From NCBI GenBank assembly GCA_030657355.1, contig CP131057.1, positions 1-64,000 on the forward strand: 64,000 nt of DNA, read 5' to 3'. This document shows positions 1 through 8,601 of the stretch, in pieces. Positions within the stretch are counted from its first letter, which is position 1. Every line of letters begins with the position of its first letter. Both the position numbers and the translations under genes were made by a program. This stretch comes from Radicibacter daui (GTDB lineage Bacteria > Pseudomonadota > Alphaproteobacteria > Radicibacterales > Radicibacteraceae). The notes beneath the pieces are model-generated. The model searched no databases. It saw only the letters and a list, made by a program, of their open reading frames with translations, and was not told the DNA's origin.

Positions 1-1022
1 AGAGCAGCCGTCAGAACGAGACCCTTTTCCTCCGCCGCCGGCTCATAGAGTTCCACCATGTCTGCCAGCAGGCGCTGCAGATCAACCGAGCCTGTCGCGC
101 GCAACAACCCGGCCTCTGCTTCGGCGATATCCAGCAAGGCGCGGAACAGATCAAGCATCTGGGCCGCCTCGGCCGAAACACCCTCAAGCGCTCCACGCAG
201 CAGTACCGGATCGTCCGTTTCCTGACGCAGCGCTTCCTCGACGCGGTTGCTGAGGCGGGAAAGGGGGGTCTTGAGTTCATGGGCAATGTTGTGGCTGAGA
301 CGGGTAAGCCCCTGCATCAGGGCCTCAAGCCGGTCGAGCATCACATTCACCGCCCCTACCAGCCGGTCGAGCTCGTCACCGGAGCCGTTTTGCGGCATGC
401 GGGCGGAAAGATCGCCGTCGACAATCCGGCTGGCGGTGCGGCTGATCTTCTCCACCCGCTTCAGCGCCCGCCGGGCGAGGAGAACGGCGCCAATCAGGCC
501 AAGCGCCACACTGATGCCGAGGGCCCAGGCCATGCCCTCCGCAAGGCGGCGGGCGAAGATGTCGCCTTCGCGGATATCGCGCCCGACGAGCAGATGAAAT
601 CCACCGGCGAGCAGGAAGCTTCGTGCCCTTGCCGGGATATGGCCGCTGTCCGGCAGCCGGGAATCCTCCAGCATGAAGGAGGTCCAGCCTTCGCCTGTAC
701 GCGGCGCCACCGGCCAGTGCGACAGGTTTCCCGCCAGCGGCTCGAAGGTGGGGGAGGTGAGGAGATAGAGCGTGGCATTGGAGGGGGTGGCAACCCGCCC
801 CTCGATGACCCGGACAAGACCGGTAAGGCCGCGGCTGCGATAGGTGTCGGAGAGGCCTTCGGCCTCCGTATTGATGGTTTCGCTGACATGTTCGGCGACA
901 AGACGCAGGGTGATGCGCCAGGTAATCCCCATCAGCAGCGCCGTTGAGGACCAGAACAGCAGCAGATAGAGCACCGCGATACGAAAGCTCGAGGTACGCA
1001 GCAGGGCGCGAGGATCAGGCAC
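1..1022 (-). CDS. Sensor histidine kinase, HAMP/HisKA type (3' end outside window)
   Basis: Inner-membrane sensor kinase, presumed partner of the adjacent OmpR-type regulator. The reading frame starts at a GTG overlapping the regulator's stop codon, which indicates translational coupling. Visible residues: a first membrane segment at about 14-35 (IAVLYLLLFW), a periplasmic stretch, a HAMP-like region, and an H-box LSHNIAHELKTPLSRL with the phospho-acceptor histidine at residue 248. This H-box form is typical of the CusS/QseC-like branch. The ATPase domain lies beyond base 1, so about 340 codons are seen. The input signal is unknown; the nearby degP gene makes envelope stress a reasonable but unproven guess. 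Confidence 0.85.
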   Translation of the reverse strand, partial: MPDPRALLRTSSFRIAVLYLLLFWSSTALLMGITWRITLRLVAEHVSETINTEAEGLSDTYRSRGLTGLVRVIEGRVATPSNATLYLLTSPTFEPLAGNLSHWPVAPRTGEGWTSFMLEDSRLPDSGHIPARARSFLLAGGFHLLVGRDIREGDIFARRLAEGMAWALGISVALGLIGAVLLARRALKRVEKISRTASRIVDGDLSARMPQNGSGDELDRLVGAVNVMLDRLEALMQGLTRLSHNIAHELKTPLSRLSNRVEEALRQETDDPVLLRGALEGVSAEAAQMLDLFRALLDIAEAEAGLLRATGSVDLQRLLADMVELYEPAAEEKGLVLTAA

Positions 1023-1695
1023 GGAGCACGTATCCCGCCCCACGCACCGTATGGATGAGCGGTGTTTCGTAGGGCTTGTCTATTTTCTGGCGAAGCCGGG
1101 CGATATGGACGTCGATGACGTTGGTCTGCGGGTCGAAATGATAGTCCCACACCTGCTCCAGCAGCATGGTACGGGTCACCACCGCGCCGACATTGCGGGC
1201 AAGACAGTCCAGCAGCTGGAATTCACGTGGCTGCAGATCAATGGCCTCTCCGGCGCGTTTGACCTGGCGGGCGAGGCGGTCGATCTCCAGATCGCCAATG
1301 CGGATCGTCGTGGCGCCGGCAGCGGCTTCCGGTGATGAGTTTCGCCGGCCAAGGGCCTCAAGGCGCGCCAGCAGTTCGGCAAAAGCGAAAGGTTTTGTCA
1401 GGTAGTCATCGCCGCCAGCCCGCAGGCCCAGCACCCGGTCATCCACGCTGCCAAGGGCGCTGAGGATCAGGGCAGGGGTGTGATTGCCGGCAGTGCGCAG
1501 CAATTTCAGCAGTTCCAGCCCGTCGCGGCCGGGTAGCATGCGGTCAAGGACCAGCACGTCGTAATGTTCGCTGCCGGCCATGAACAGGCCGTTGGTACCG
1601 TCGCCGGCGTGATCGACGCTATGGCCGGCCTCGCGCAGTCCTTTACGCACATAATCGGCGGTCGCTTCGTCATCTTCGATGATCAGCACACGCAT
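1015..1695 (-). CDS. OmpR-family response regulator
   Basis: DNA-binding response regulator of 226 residues. The receiver domain begins MRVLIIEDDE, has its phospho-acceptor at Asp51 (VLDRMLPG) and the KPF segment near residue 100. A C-terminal winged helix (IDLQPREFQLL through VRGAGYVL) follows. The start at 1695 is chosen because the conserved receiver domain begins there; a longer upstream frame has no family similarity. Its stop overlaps the start of the sensor kinase, so the two form an operon. A hairpin followed by T residues separates it from degP upstream, suggesting its own promoter. Confidence 0.92.
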   Translation of the reverse strand: MRVLIIEDDEATADYVRKGLREAGHSVDHAGDGTNGLFMAGSEHYDVLVLDRMLPGRDGLELLKLLRTAGNHTPALILSALGSVDDRVLGLRAGGDDYLTKPFAFAELLARLEALGRRNSSPEAAAGATTIRIGDLEIDRLARQVKRAGEAIDLQPREFQLLDCLARNVGAVVTRTMLLEQVWDYHFDPQTNVIDVHIARLRQKIDKPYETPLIHTVRGAGYVLRA

Positions 1696-1742
1696 GTCAG
1701 GCTTCTCCGGTTTTCCGCTCCTTCTTGTCGCCTGACCGGCCA

Positions 1743-1769
1743 CAAAAAAGAAGCCCCGCCGACGCTTCT
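1743..1769 (-). terminator. Likely rho-independent terminator downstream of degP
   Basis: On the minus strand AGAAGC pairs with GCTTCT (1764-1769 and 1749-1754) around a GC-rich loop and is followed directly by a T run. It lies in the 240-bp gap between the degP stop and the response-regulator start. The stem is short, so the call is moderate. Confidence 0.5.
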
Positions 1770-1935
1770 CCTTCCGGCTTGCAGGGATTGCCGTCTGGAG
1801 GGGCGAAGGCGGGGCCAGGTTCGGCGCGCGAGGCAAGAGGGCAGGGGACAGGGGAGAAACCCGTACCCCTTGCCATGAAGTTGCGCGCCGGCCAGGGAAG
1901 GAAACGGTCAGAAACGGTAGGGCAGGGGCCCCGCC

Positions 1936-3471
1936 TTACGAGGCATCGAGGTTGGCGACGATCCAGCCCTGCTGGCCGCGATGCAGCACCAGCAGCAGCA
2001 CGGACTTGCGGCCATCCTCACGGGCGGCATGCACGGCAGAGGAAAGCTCCTTCGGGCTTTCAACCGTCTTGCTGTCCACCCGCAGGATCACGTCGCCCGG
2101 CTGGATGCCATCGGGGGCCTTCCGGCCGGCGCCACGCACCAGCACGCCATTGACATCACTGTCGAGGCCAAGCTTGTGGCGCGCATCGTCGGTAAGGCCG
2201 GCAAGATCGAGGCCGAGGGCATCGGAATGGCCGGTCGCAGCCGGGCCGGCATCGGCGACCTGCTGGTCATCCGGGGCCTCGGCAACCGTGACTGCGATGG
2301 TGGTCGGCTTGCCGTCACGCACCACCTTCATGTCGACGGTGGCGCCGGCGCTGGTATCGGCGACGGCGCGGGTGAGATCACGCAGGTCGCCGATATCGGT
2401 CTTGTCGAAGCGGGTGATGACATCGCCCGGCTTCAGGCCGGCCTTGCCGGCAGGGCTCTTGCCGTCGACGGTGACGACAAGGGCACCCTCGGCATCGTCG
2501 AGGCCCAGAGCGGCGGTCATCTCCGGCGTTACCGGCTGGATTTGCACGCCCAGCCAGCCGCGCTCGACCTTGCCGTCGCGGATCAGCTTGTCGACCACCG
2601 GCTTGGCGAGCGAGGAGGGGATGGCGAAGCCGATACCGATGGAGCCGCCATTGGGGGTGTAGATGGCGCTGTTGACGCCGATGACCTGACCGTTGGCATC
2701 GATGGCAGGGCCGCCGGAATTGCCGCGGTTGATCGAGGCATCGATCTGCAGGAAATCGTCATAAGGGCCGGAGTGGATGTCACGGCCGCGGGCCGAGACG
2801 ATACCGGCGGTTACCGTGCCGCCAAGGCCGAACGGATTGCCGATGGCGATAACCCAGTCACCCACACGGGCCTTGGTGCTGTCGCCGAACTCCAGATAGG
2901 GCAGGTCCTTGTCAGCCTCGATCTTCAGTACGGCAAGATCGGTCTTGGGGTCGCGACCGACGAGGGTTGCCTTGTAGTCCTTCTTGTCGAGGGTGACGGT
3001 GATCTCCTTGGCATCCTCGATCACATGGTTGTTGGTGACGATATAGCCTTTGGGATCGATGATGAAGCCGGAGCCGAGGGCGTGGACCTCACGGGCCGGC
3101 CCGTTGTCGCCCTCATCGCCGCCCTGCGGCACGCCGGGCATGCCGAAATGGCGGAAGAACTCTTCCATGCCGGGCGGCAGGCCTTCGGGCAGCTGCTGGT
3201 CGCTGCCGTCATCCTTGGCCTCCTGGGTGGTGGAGACGGTGACGACCGCCGGGCTCACATGGGAGACGAGGTCGGCAAAGCTGGGCGGCAGGGCGCCCTG
3301 GTGGCTGAGCGGGGCCGGGGCGGTTGCCGTGAGCGGAGGGGCGCTGTCGGCATGGGCGGGACGCGCCGGGCTGGCGAAATAGACGCCGGTCAGCGCGGAG
3401 CTCGCCAGCAGCACCGCAAGCAGGGCGCCTTTTCCGGCCTTGTGGGCCTTGGAAAGCAGCGGCTTGGACAT
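1936..3471 (-). CDS. degP: Periplasmic serine protease, DegP/HtrA (Do) family
   Basis: Envelope quality-control protease of 511 residues. An N-terminal signal region (residues 1-41, ending in a PAHA-type cleavage site) is followed by a trypsin-like domain with the full catalytic triad: His149 (NNHVIEDA), Asp178 (KTDLAVLK) and Ser252 (GNSGGPAI). Two PDZ domains follow at about 290-385 and 410-505. The length matches DegP/MucD proteins with two PDZ domains. It lies upstream of a two-component system on the same strand, a common arrangement in which the regulator controls the protease. The exact Deg paralogue (DegP, DegQ or MucD) cannot be fixed from sequence alone. Confidence 0.93.
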   Translation of the reverse strand: MSKPLLSKAHKAGKGALLAVLLASSALTGVYFASPARPAHADSAPPLTATAPAPLSHQGALPPSFADLVSHVSPAVVTVSTTQEAKDDGSDQQLPEGLPPGMEEFFRHFGMPGVPQGGDEGDNGPAREVHALGSGFIIDPKGYIVTNNHVIEDAKEITVTLDKKDYKATLVGRDPKTDLAVLKIEADKDLPYLEFGDSTKARVGDWVIAIGNPFGLGGTVTAGIVSARGRDIHSGPYDDFLQIDASINRGNSGGPAIDANGQVIGVNSAIYTPNGGSIGIGFAIPSSLAKPVVDKLIRDGKVERGWLGVQIQPVTPEMTAALGLDDAEGALVVTVDGKSPAGKAGLKPGDVITRFDKTDIGDLRDLTRAVADTSAGATVDMKVVRDGKPTTIAVTVAEAPDDQQVADAGPAATGHSDALGLDLAGLTDDARHKLGLDSDVNGVLVRGAGRKAPDGIQPGDVILRVDSKTVESPKELSSAVHAAREDGRKSVLLLVLHRGQQGWIVANLDAS

Positions 3472-3618
3472 CTGGCATTTCTCCTTGAAGCGATCTCGGG
3501 CGGGAGGAGCACCGGTGAAGTGCCCGTCCCTGATGAGAGGGAGAATGCCCTGGGCCGCCTTTCGCGGTTATGGAGCCGGGATTAATCTTTCGTAATGTTC
3601 GGAAGATAGGGCTTCTTC

Positions 3619-5403
3619 TTAGTCCTGTCCTTCATCCTCGACGCTGATGCCGAGCTTTTCCCCCTGCTGGAGCATGTCCATCTGGGCAAAGAGGCCACCA
3701 TGGGCGACCAGTTCCGCATAACTGCCCTCTTCGATCACCTTGCCCTGGTCCAGCACGTAAATCCGGTCTGCCGAGCGAATGGTGGAGAGGCGGTGAGCGA
3801 CGATGATCGTCGTCCGGCCACTGCGAAGGGTGTTCAGTGCGTCCTGCACCGCCCGTTCGGATTCCGTATCGAGTGCCGAAGTCGCTTCGTCCAGCAGTAA
3901 CACCGGCGCATCGGAGAGGATGGCCCGGGCTATCGCGATACGCTGGCGCTGCCCGCCCGAGAGGCGCGTTCCTTGCTCGCCGAGCCGGGTTTCGTAGCCA
4001 TCATCCAGTTCGTGGATGAAATCGTGAGCGTTGGCGGCTCTGGCAGCAGTTTCCACTTCCTGACGATTGGCGTTCGGCCGCGCGTAGGCAATGTTGGCAT
4101 GCACGGTATCGTCAAAAACCGCCACTTCCTGGGTCACCAGCGAGATATGATCCCGCAGGCTCTCCAGGGTCAGGGTGCGTACATCCAGACCGCCGACCAG
4201 AACCTGCCCGTCATTGACGTCGTAAAAGCGCATCACGAGGTTAAGAACGGTAGATTTTCCCGCACCCGACTGTCCGACAAGCGCAATGGTCTGACCGGCA
4301 AGCGCCCTGATGTTGAGGCCGTTGAGAGCGGGCGACCCATCGGCAAAAGCGAAGGTCACATCGCGTAGTTCGACTGATGGATGGGGGTTGGCGAGCCGCT
4401 GTGCGTTAGCCGCGTCGGCAATTACAGGCGGTGTATCCAGGATAGCATAGACGCGTTCGGCACCAGCGAGACCTTGTTCGATCACGCCGTTCAACTTCGC
4501 CAACGCCTTCATCGGCTCGTAGGCGAGGATGAAGGCGGTGATGAAGGAAAAGAGCGCGCCTGCCGTTGCCTCCCCTGCCGCTACACGGCTGCCGCCGTAA
4601 AGAATGACGGTCATGATCGCAAGGCCACTCAGTAATTCGCCGAGGGGGCTCGATATTTCTCCTAGGCGAAAGGCCCGGGCGGCAAGGCGCTGCATCGTGC
4701 GGATGCGCTCTTCCAGCTTCCGGGCCTCGGCCTTCTCCTGACGGTATCCCTTGACCTGACGAATGCCCTGAAAGGTCTGCATCAGCGACGCTGCCAGAAA
4801 ACCGGCTTCAGCCTGTGTTCCACGTGCGACACTGCGCAGACGGCGGCCGAGCCGGCTTACAACGATGCCGAGAGCCGGAAACACAATAAAAATGCAAAGC
4901 GCCAGGCGCCAGTCCTGCCAGAACATCACGGCGACGAGGGCAATCAGCGTAACGGCGCTCTTCACGACACTGGTCAGGCTGCCGGTAAGGGAGTTACTCA
5001 TGGCGCTGGTGTCGCGCACGACATGGGAATAGAGCACGCCGGTCGATTTGCTCTGGAACAGCGCGATATCGCTGTTCAGCAGATGACGGATAAGGTGGTT
5101 CTGCACCCGCGCGGTTACATTGAGGCCAATCTTGTTCATGATGACCACGTGCAGGAAGCTGCTCAGCCCGCGAATAACGAAGGCTACAACCACAGCGCTG
5201 GCGATCAGCACCACTCTCGTCTGGTTTCCGGTCACGAACACGTCATCGACGATGAACTGCATGAGTTTGGCAAAGACACCGCTCATGGCGCCGGCAACAA
5301 TCATCAGCAGGACTGCTACTATCAGCCGGCGCCAGTAGGGCGCCATGTAGTTGACCAGCGTCCGCCGGATCAGCGGCCAGGATTCATCCCGCTTCTTAGC
5401 CAA
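3619..5403 (-). CDS. ABC exporter (transmembrane plus ATPase), MsbA/lipid A flippase type
   Basis: Half-transporter of 594 residues with an N-terminal six-helix domain (about 20-310) fused to an ATPase domain. Motifs seen are Walker A GQSGAGKS at 377-384, the signature LSGGQRQR at 481-488, and Walker B VLLLDEATS at about 501-509. It probably works as a homodimer flipping lipid A core or another lipid-linked glycan across the inner membrane. The neighbouring glycosyltransferase and LpxL-type acyltransferase support a glycolipid substrate, but MsbA-like sequences also include peptide and drug exporters. Confidence 0.85.
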   Translation of the reverse strand: MAKKRDESWPLIRRTLVNYMAPYWRRLIVAVLLMIVAGAMSGVFAKLMQFIVDDVFVTGNQTRVVLIASAVVVAFVIRGLSSFLHVVIMNKIGLNVTARVQNHLIRHLLNSDIALFQSKSTGVLYSHVVRDTSAMSNSLTGSLTSVVKSAVTLIALVAVMFWQDWRLALCIFIVFPALGIVVSRLGRRLRSVARGTQAEAGFLAASLMQTFQGIRQVKGYRQEKAEARKLEERIRTMQRLAARAFRLGEISSPLGELLSGLAIMTVILYGGSRVAAGEATAGALFSFITAFILAYEPMKALAKLNGVIEQGLAGAERVYAILDTPPVIADAANAQRLANPHPSVELRDVTFAFADGSPALNGLNIRALAGQTIALVGQSGAGKSTVLNLVMRFYDVNDGQVLVGGLDVRTLTLESLRDHISLVTQEVAVFDDTVHANIAYARPNANRQEVETAARAANAHDFIHELDDGYETRLGEQGTRLSGGQRQRIAIARAILSDAPVLLLDEATSALDTESERAVQDALNTLRSGRTTIIVAHRLSTIRSADRIYVLDQGKVIEEGSYAELVAHGGLFAQMDMLQQGEKLGISVEDEGQD

Positions 5404-5458
5404 AACTTCGCTACTCCACTTTTAATGTGCCGCCGGTACTGCCGTTTTGCGGCTATCC

Positions 5459-6475
5459 TCAGTGTCCGGAACCGTCGAAATAGAGATCGTCCGGTCCCCC
5501 CTCAAGGGTACGCTTGATGATATAGGCGGTTATCGCCTCGCTTGAGAAACGCTGTGTGTAGGTTTCCCAGCCGCGGCGCGCAACCTCGCGCCACGCATCA
5601 TCTCGCGCGATTTTCTGGATTGCTGCGTGCAGTTCGTCCTCACCGTCGAAGAAGAAGGCGTTTTCCTCACCGATCAGTCTTTGCAATCCACCTGCCCGCG
5701 ACAGTATGACCGCCAGACCATTTCCAAAACCTTGGGCAATGCGGTCAGAGGAATAGAGCTCCTCGCCCTCATGCCGGTTGAGATTGAGCAGGGCCTTCGA
5801 CTGGGCTAGCAACCTTTCATATGGAAGCCCCCAGGCTGCCTGGGCACCCAGAATTCCGCGGATTTCTATCCGGGCCTGCGGAAGAGCCTCCCGGGCCCTT
5901 TCCATCAGCCCTACGCGGGGGTCGCTTGGCTCCCCCACTCCGCAGAACAGGGCGTCAAATGCCAGTGAAGGGGTCTGGAAATTGGTTAACGGCTCAAGAG
6001 ACCGATCGCAGCAAGGAGGGGTAAAGCAAACCGGCCCGCCTCCGCGGGGTTTGAACTGCCGAAGGGCTTCTCCACCGCTTGTTATAAAAAGCGCGTCAGC
6101 GACCTCGGCATTCTGCAGAAGACGCTTGCGATTTGCATCGACAAAGAGTGCGTCGAGACACCAGAAGGCAATCCTGAGCGAGGGTTTTTGGCGGCGTACT
6201 TCCAGCAGGGTTTTGTTGTCGATGGTATCTGCGTGACCGATCAGGATCAGGTCCGGGTCGAAAGCCTCGCATGTCTCAAGCAGGCGCTTGTTGGCCATGG
6301 CGCGGCCGGAGCGGAAAAGGTGGCGTTCGGTTTTGGCGACGTCCCGATCCGAAAAGGGCATCACATTGTGGCCGAGGCGGATCAGGCCATTGTGAAACTT
6401 CACAGTGTTGCGTGTTTTGAGGACGCCGTAGTGCTTTTGATGGTAATTGCCCACATTCAGGATGCGTAGCGCCAT
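5459..6475 (-). CDS. Glycosyltransferase, CgeB-like / GT-B fold
   Basis: Protein of 338 residues resembling CgeB-like and group 1 glycosyltransferases. The C-terminal half carries the GT-B donor-site pattern (LLNLNRHEGEE, then SDRIAQGFGNGLAVILSRAGG), and the end looks like the usual glycosyl_trans_1_2 segment. The start at 6475 (MALRILNVGNYH) is preferred over an upstream start because the upstream 29 residues are low quality and would overlap the divergent acyltransferase gene. It lies just upstream of the MsbA-like gene on the same strand, so the two may share a transcript. Donor and acceptor are unknown. Confidence 0.7.
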   Translation of the reverse strand: MALRILNVGNYHQKHYGVLKTRNTVKFHNGLIRLGHNVMPFSDRDVAKTERHLFRSGRAMANKRLLETCEAFDPDLILIGHADTIDNKTLLEVRRQKPSLRIAFWCLDALFVDANRKRLLQNAEVADALFITSGGEALRQFKPRGGGPVCFTPPCCDRSLEPLTNFQTPSLAFDALFCGVGEPSDPRVGLMERAREALPQARIEIRGILGAQAAWGLPYERLLAQSKALLNLNRHEGEELYSSDRIAQGFGNGLAVILSRAGGLQRLIGEENAFFFDGEDELHAAIQKIARDDAWREVARRGWETYTQRFSSEAITAYIIKRTLEGGPDDLYFDGSGH

Positions 6476-6551
6476 GTCCAGTCGCCCCGGTTCAACTGCC
6501 AACCGATGCTGGTTATCATGGCCACTTGGTGATGTGCGAGGGTAAAGGGTT

Positions 6552-7526
6552 TTGTCGGGCAAGAAGTTGGTTTACCGTCTCCAGTACATTTTGGTGCTGG
6601 CGCTAGTTGCGGCATTCAAATTGCTTCCGCCGAAGCAAGCCTCGGGTGCCGGAGCGCTGCTTGGCCAATGTGTCGGGTTTATGTTGCGCGGAGCAAGCCG
6701 TCGGGCTGTCCAGCAGATAGCGCGTGCCTTTCCGGAAAAGACGGGACAACAGCACGCAGCGATTTGCCGGGGCATGTGGCGCAATCTTGGGCGGATTGTC
6801 GCCGAATACAGCCAGATGCCGCGTATGCTCGATGAAGAAAAACGCAGCCCTGGCACCTATTTTGAAATTAATGATGAAGAAGATGCACTCCGGCAGACCC
6901 AGGAAGGGCAGGGGGCCATCTTCGCCTGTGCGCATTTCGGAAACTGGGAGGTGGTCGGAGCGATCTCTGGGCTCTATGGCATTAACAGCTATGCATTCGG
7001 GCGTCCGCTCAACAACCCTTATGTGGAAGCGCTGCTGGTCCGGTTTCGTGAAAGTCTAGGCCTCAAATTGCTGGCCAAAGGCACCGGGCAGGATGGCGTG
7101 CGCCGTTTGCTGGGGGTGCTCCGTGAAGGTGCCGCCGTCGGTATGCTGGTTGATCAGGCGCAGCGGGGCGGTGTTCATTCCACGTTCTTCGGGCAGGAAG
7201 TCAGGACGAGCCCGGCCTTTGTCAGCGTATCCTATCATCTTGGCACGCCGATATTCCCATTGCTGGTAACCAGAATCTCCGGGTGCCGGTTTCGTATCGA
7301 TATTCTTCGCAGGCTGGACCTTCCGCAGAGCGGAGATCGGGAGGCTGATATTGCGGCAGTGACAATAAGGCACGATGCCTGGCTTGAGGGCCGTATCCGT
7401 GAGCACCCGGAACAATGGCTGTGGTTGCACCGGCGCTGGAAAACATGGCCGCGCCACGAAAAGCGGGAGGCCGTCCGCAGGGACCGTATCGAGGCTGAAC
7501 GAGCCGCTCATCGTTTACCCGACTAG
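6552..7526 (+). CDS. Lysophospholipid/lipid A acyltransferase, LpxL (HtrB) family
   Basis: Inner-membrane acyltransferase of 324 residues that would add a secondary acyl chain to a lipid A precursor. It has an N-terminal hydrophobic anchor (residues 8-25) and the catalytic HX4E motif as AHFGNWE (His128, Glu133). The C-terminal segment EQWLWLHRRWKTWP is characteristic of the family. The start codon is TTG. The gene diverges from the glycosyltransferase and converges with a GT9 gene, overlapping its end by 12 nt. The acyl chain and precise position of transfer cannot be read from sequence. Confidence 0.88.
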   Translation: MSGKKLVYRLQYILVLALVAAFKLLPPKQASGAGALLGQCVGFMLRGASRRAVQQIARAFPEKTGQQHAAICRGMWRNLGRIVAEYSQMPRMLDEEKRSPGTYFEINDEEDALRQTQEGQGAIFACAHFGNWEVVGAISGLYGINSYAFGRPLNNPYVEALLVRFRESLGLKLLAKGTGQDGVRRLLGVLREGAAVGMLVDQAQRGGVHSTFFGQEVRTSPAFVSVSYHLGTPIFPLLVTRISGCRFRIDILRRLDLPQSGDREADIAAVTIRHDAWLEGRIREHPEQWLWLHRRWKTWPRHEKREAVRRDRIEAERAAHRLPD

Positions 7527-8453
7527 TTTAGTCTCCAGTGCCGACATCACTGTCTGCGGTTTCAGGGCCGCCAGAGGGTCGTTGAACAACATGGACATGT
7601 CGCCAACATCAAGGCCGATCTGATCAGGCCTCTTGGTTCCCTTGCCGAAAAGGGCAAGGCCCGGTCGCCCCAGATAAGCGGCCAGATGAGTGGGACCGGT
7701 GTCGTTGCCCACGATGGCCGCCGCCGCCCGCGCCACGCCGGCGAGCTGGAAATAGGTAAAGGGCGAGCGATCTGCCTTGATGATGGCGGTGGCTGGCAGG
7801 GCCTGACAGAGTTCCATCTCGTCTGGCCCCGGCATGGTGATCGGAGTGAGTCCATGGGTCGAGATCATGCCGGCAAGTTCTGCAAAACCCGGCCAGCGTT
7901 TTCCCGGATGTTTGGCGCTTGAGCCCGGAAACAGGAGCACATACCTGCCTGCTTCCAGCCCGTGGGCGGCGAGCAGTTCACCTACCGGGTCGACCATCCA
8001 GTTCAGATCGGGCATCAGCGTATGATGCGGAGTCAGGCCGGCTGCGGAGAGCAGTGCGGCAATCCGCTCACGGCCGTTGAGGCTCTTGGGTGTTGGATGA
8101 GGGTGTGACCAGCGCATGCCGCTGCAGAACCCCGCCCAATCCGGTTCAGGGAGCAACCAGCGCCAGTAAAAGGCTGTTCGTCCTGACCCTTGCAGGTCAT
8201 AGACCCGTTCGAACCGACGGCTGCGAAGCGCGCGAGCGAGGGCCCATTGTCTGTCGAGCCGCCAACGGGGAGCATGGTCGTCGACCAGAACCTCTTCGAC
8301 CCAGGGGCAACGCTCGAGAATGGTGCGAAAGGGACGCCGGGTCAGGACCGTTATGCGGTCTCCGGGATGATTTTCCCGAATGTCATGCAAGGCGCCTTCT
8401 GCCTGAAGGACGTCGCCGAAGGCCCCAAGCTTGATGATAAGAATATTGGCCAT
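7515..8453 (-). CDS. Glycosyltransferase family 9 (heptosyltransferase-like)
   Basis: Protein of 312 residues with the GT9 fold. It starts MANILIIKLGAFGDVLQAEG, the typical first strand and loop of heptosyltransferases, and carries the C-terminal GNDTGPTHLAAYLGRP donor-site motif. The start at 8453 is chosen because the fold begins there; an upstream extension in frame looks noncoding. It lies downstream of a TPR/GT9-like gene on the same strand. Its job could be lipopolysaccharide core assembly or, given flgL upstream, decoration of a flagellar protein. Confidence 0.85.
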   Translation of the reverse strand: MANILIIKLGAFGDVLQAEGALHDIRENHPGDRITVLTRRPFRTILERCPWVEEVLVDDHAPRWRLDRQWALARALRSRRFERVYDLQGSGRTAFYWRWLLPEPDWAGFCSGMRWSHPHPTPKSLNGRERIAALLSAAGLTPHHTLMPDLNWMVDPVGELLAAHGLEAGRYVLLFPGSSAKHPGKRWPGFAELAGMISTHGLTPITMPGPDEMELCQALPATAIIKADRSPFTYFQLAGVARAAAAIVGNDTGPTHLAAYLGRPGLALFGKGTKRPDQIGLDVGDMSMLFNDPLAALKPQTVMSALETKLVG

Positions 8454-8601
8454 CGGCGAAGCGGCTCCGGTAATCGGGGGAAGCGTCTGGGTAACCCATT
8501 GATTAGGCGGGATGTCGCCCGAGGAAACGTCGCCAGACTTCCATGTGGAGGATTGGTGCCACTCAGGACGCTGTGTTGCAAGGAAGAAGGAGGAGGCAAG
8601 A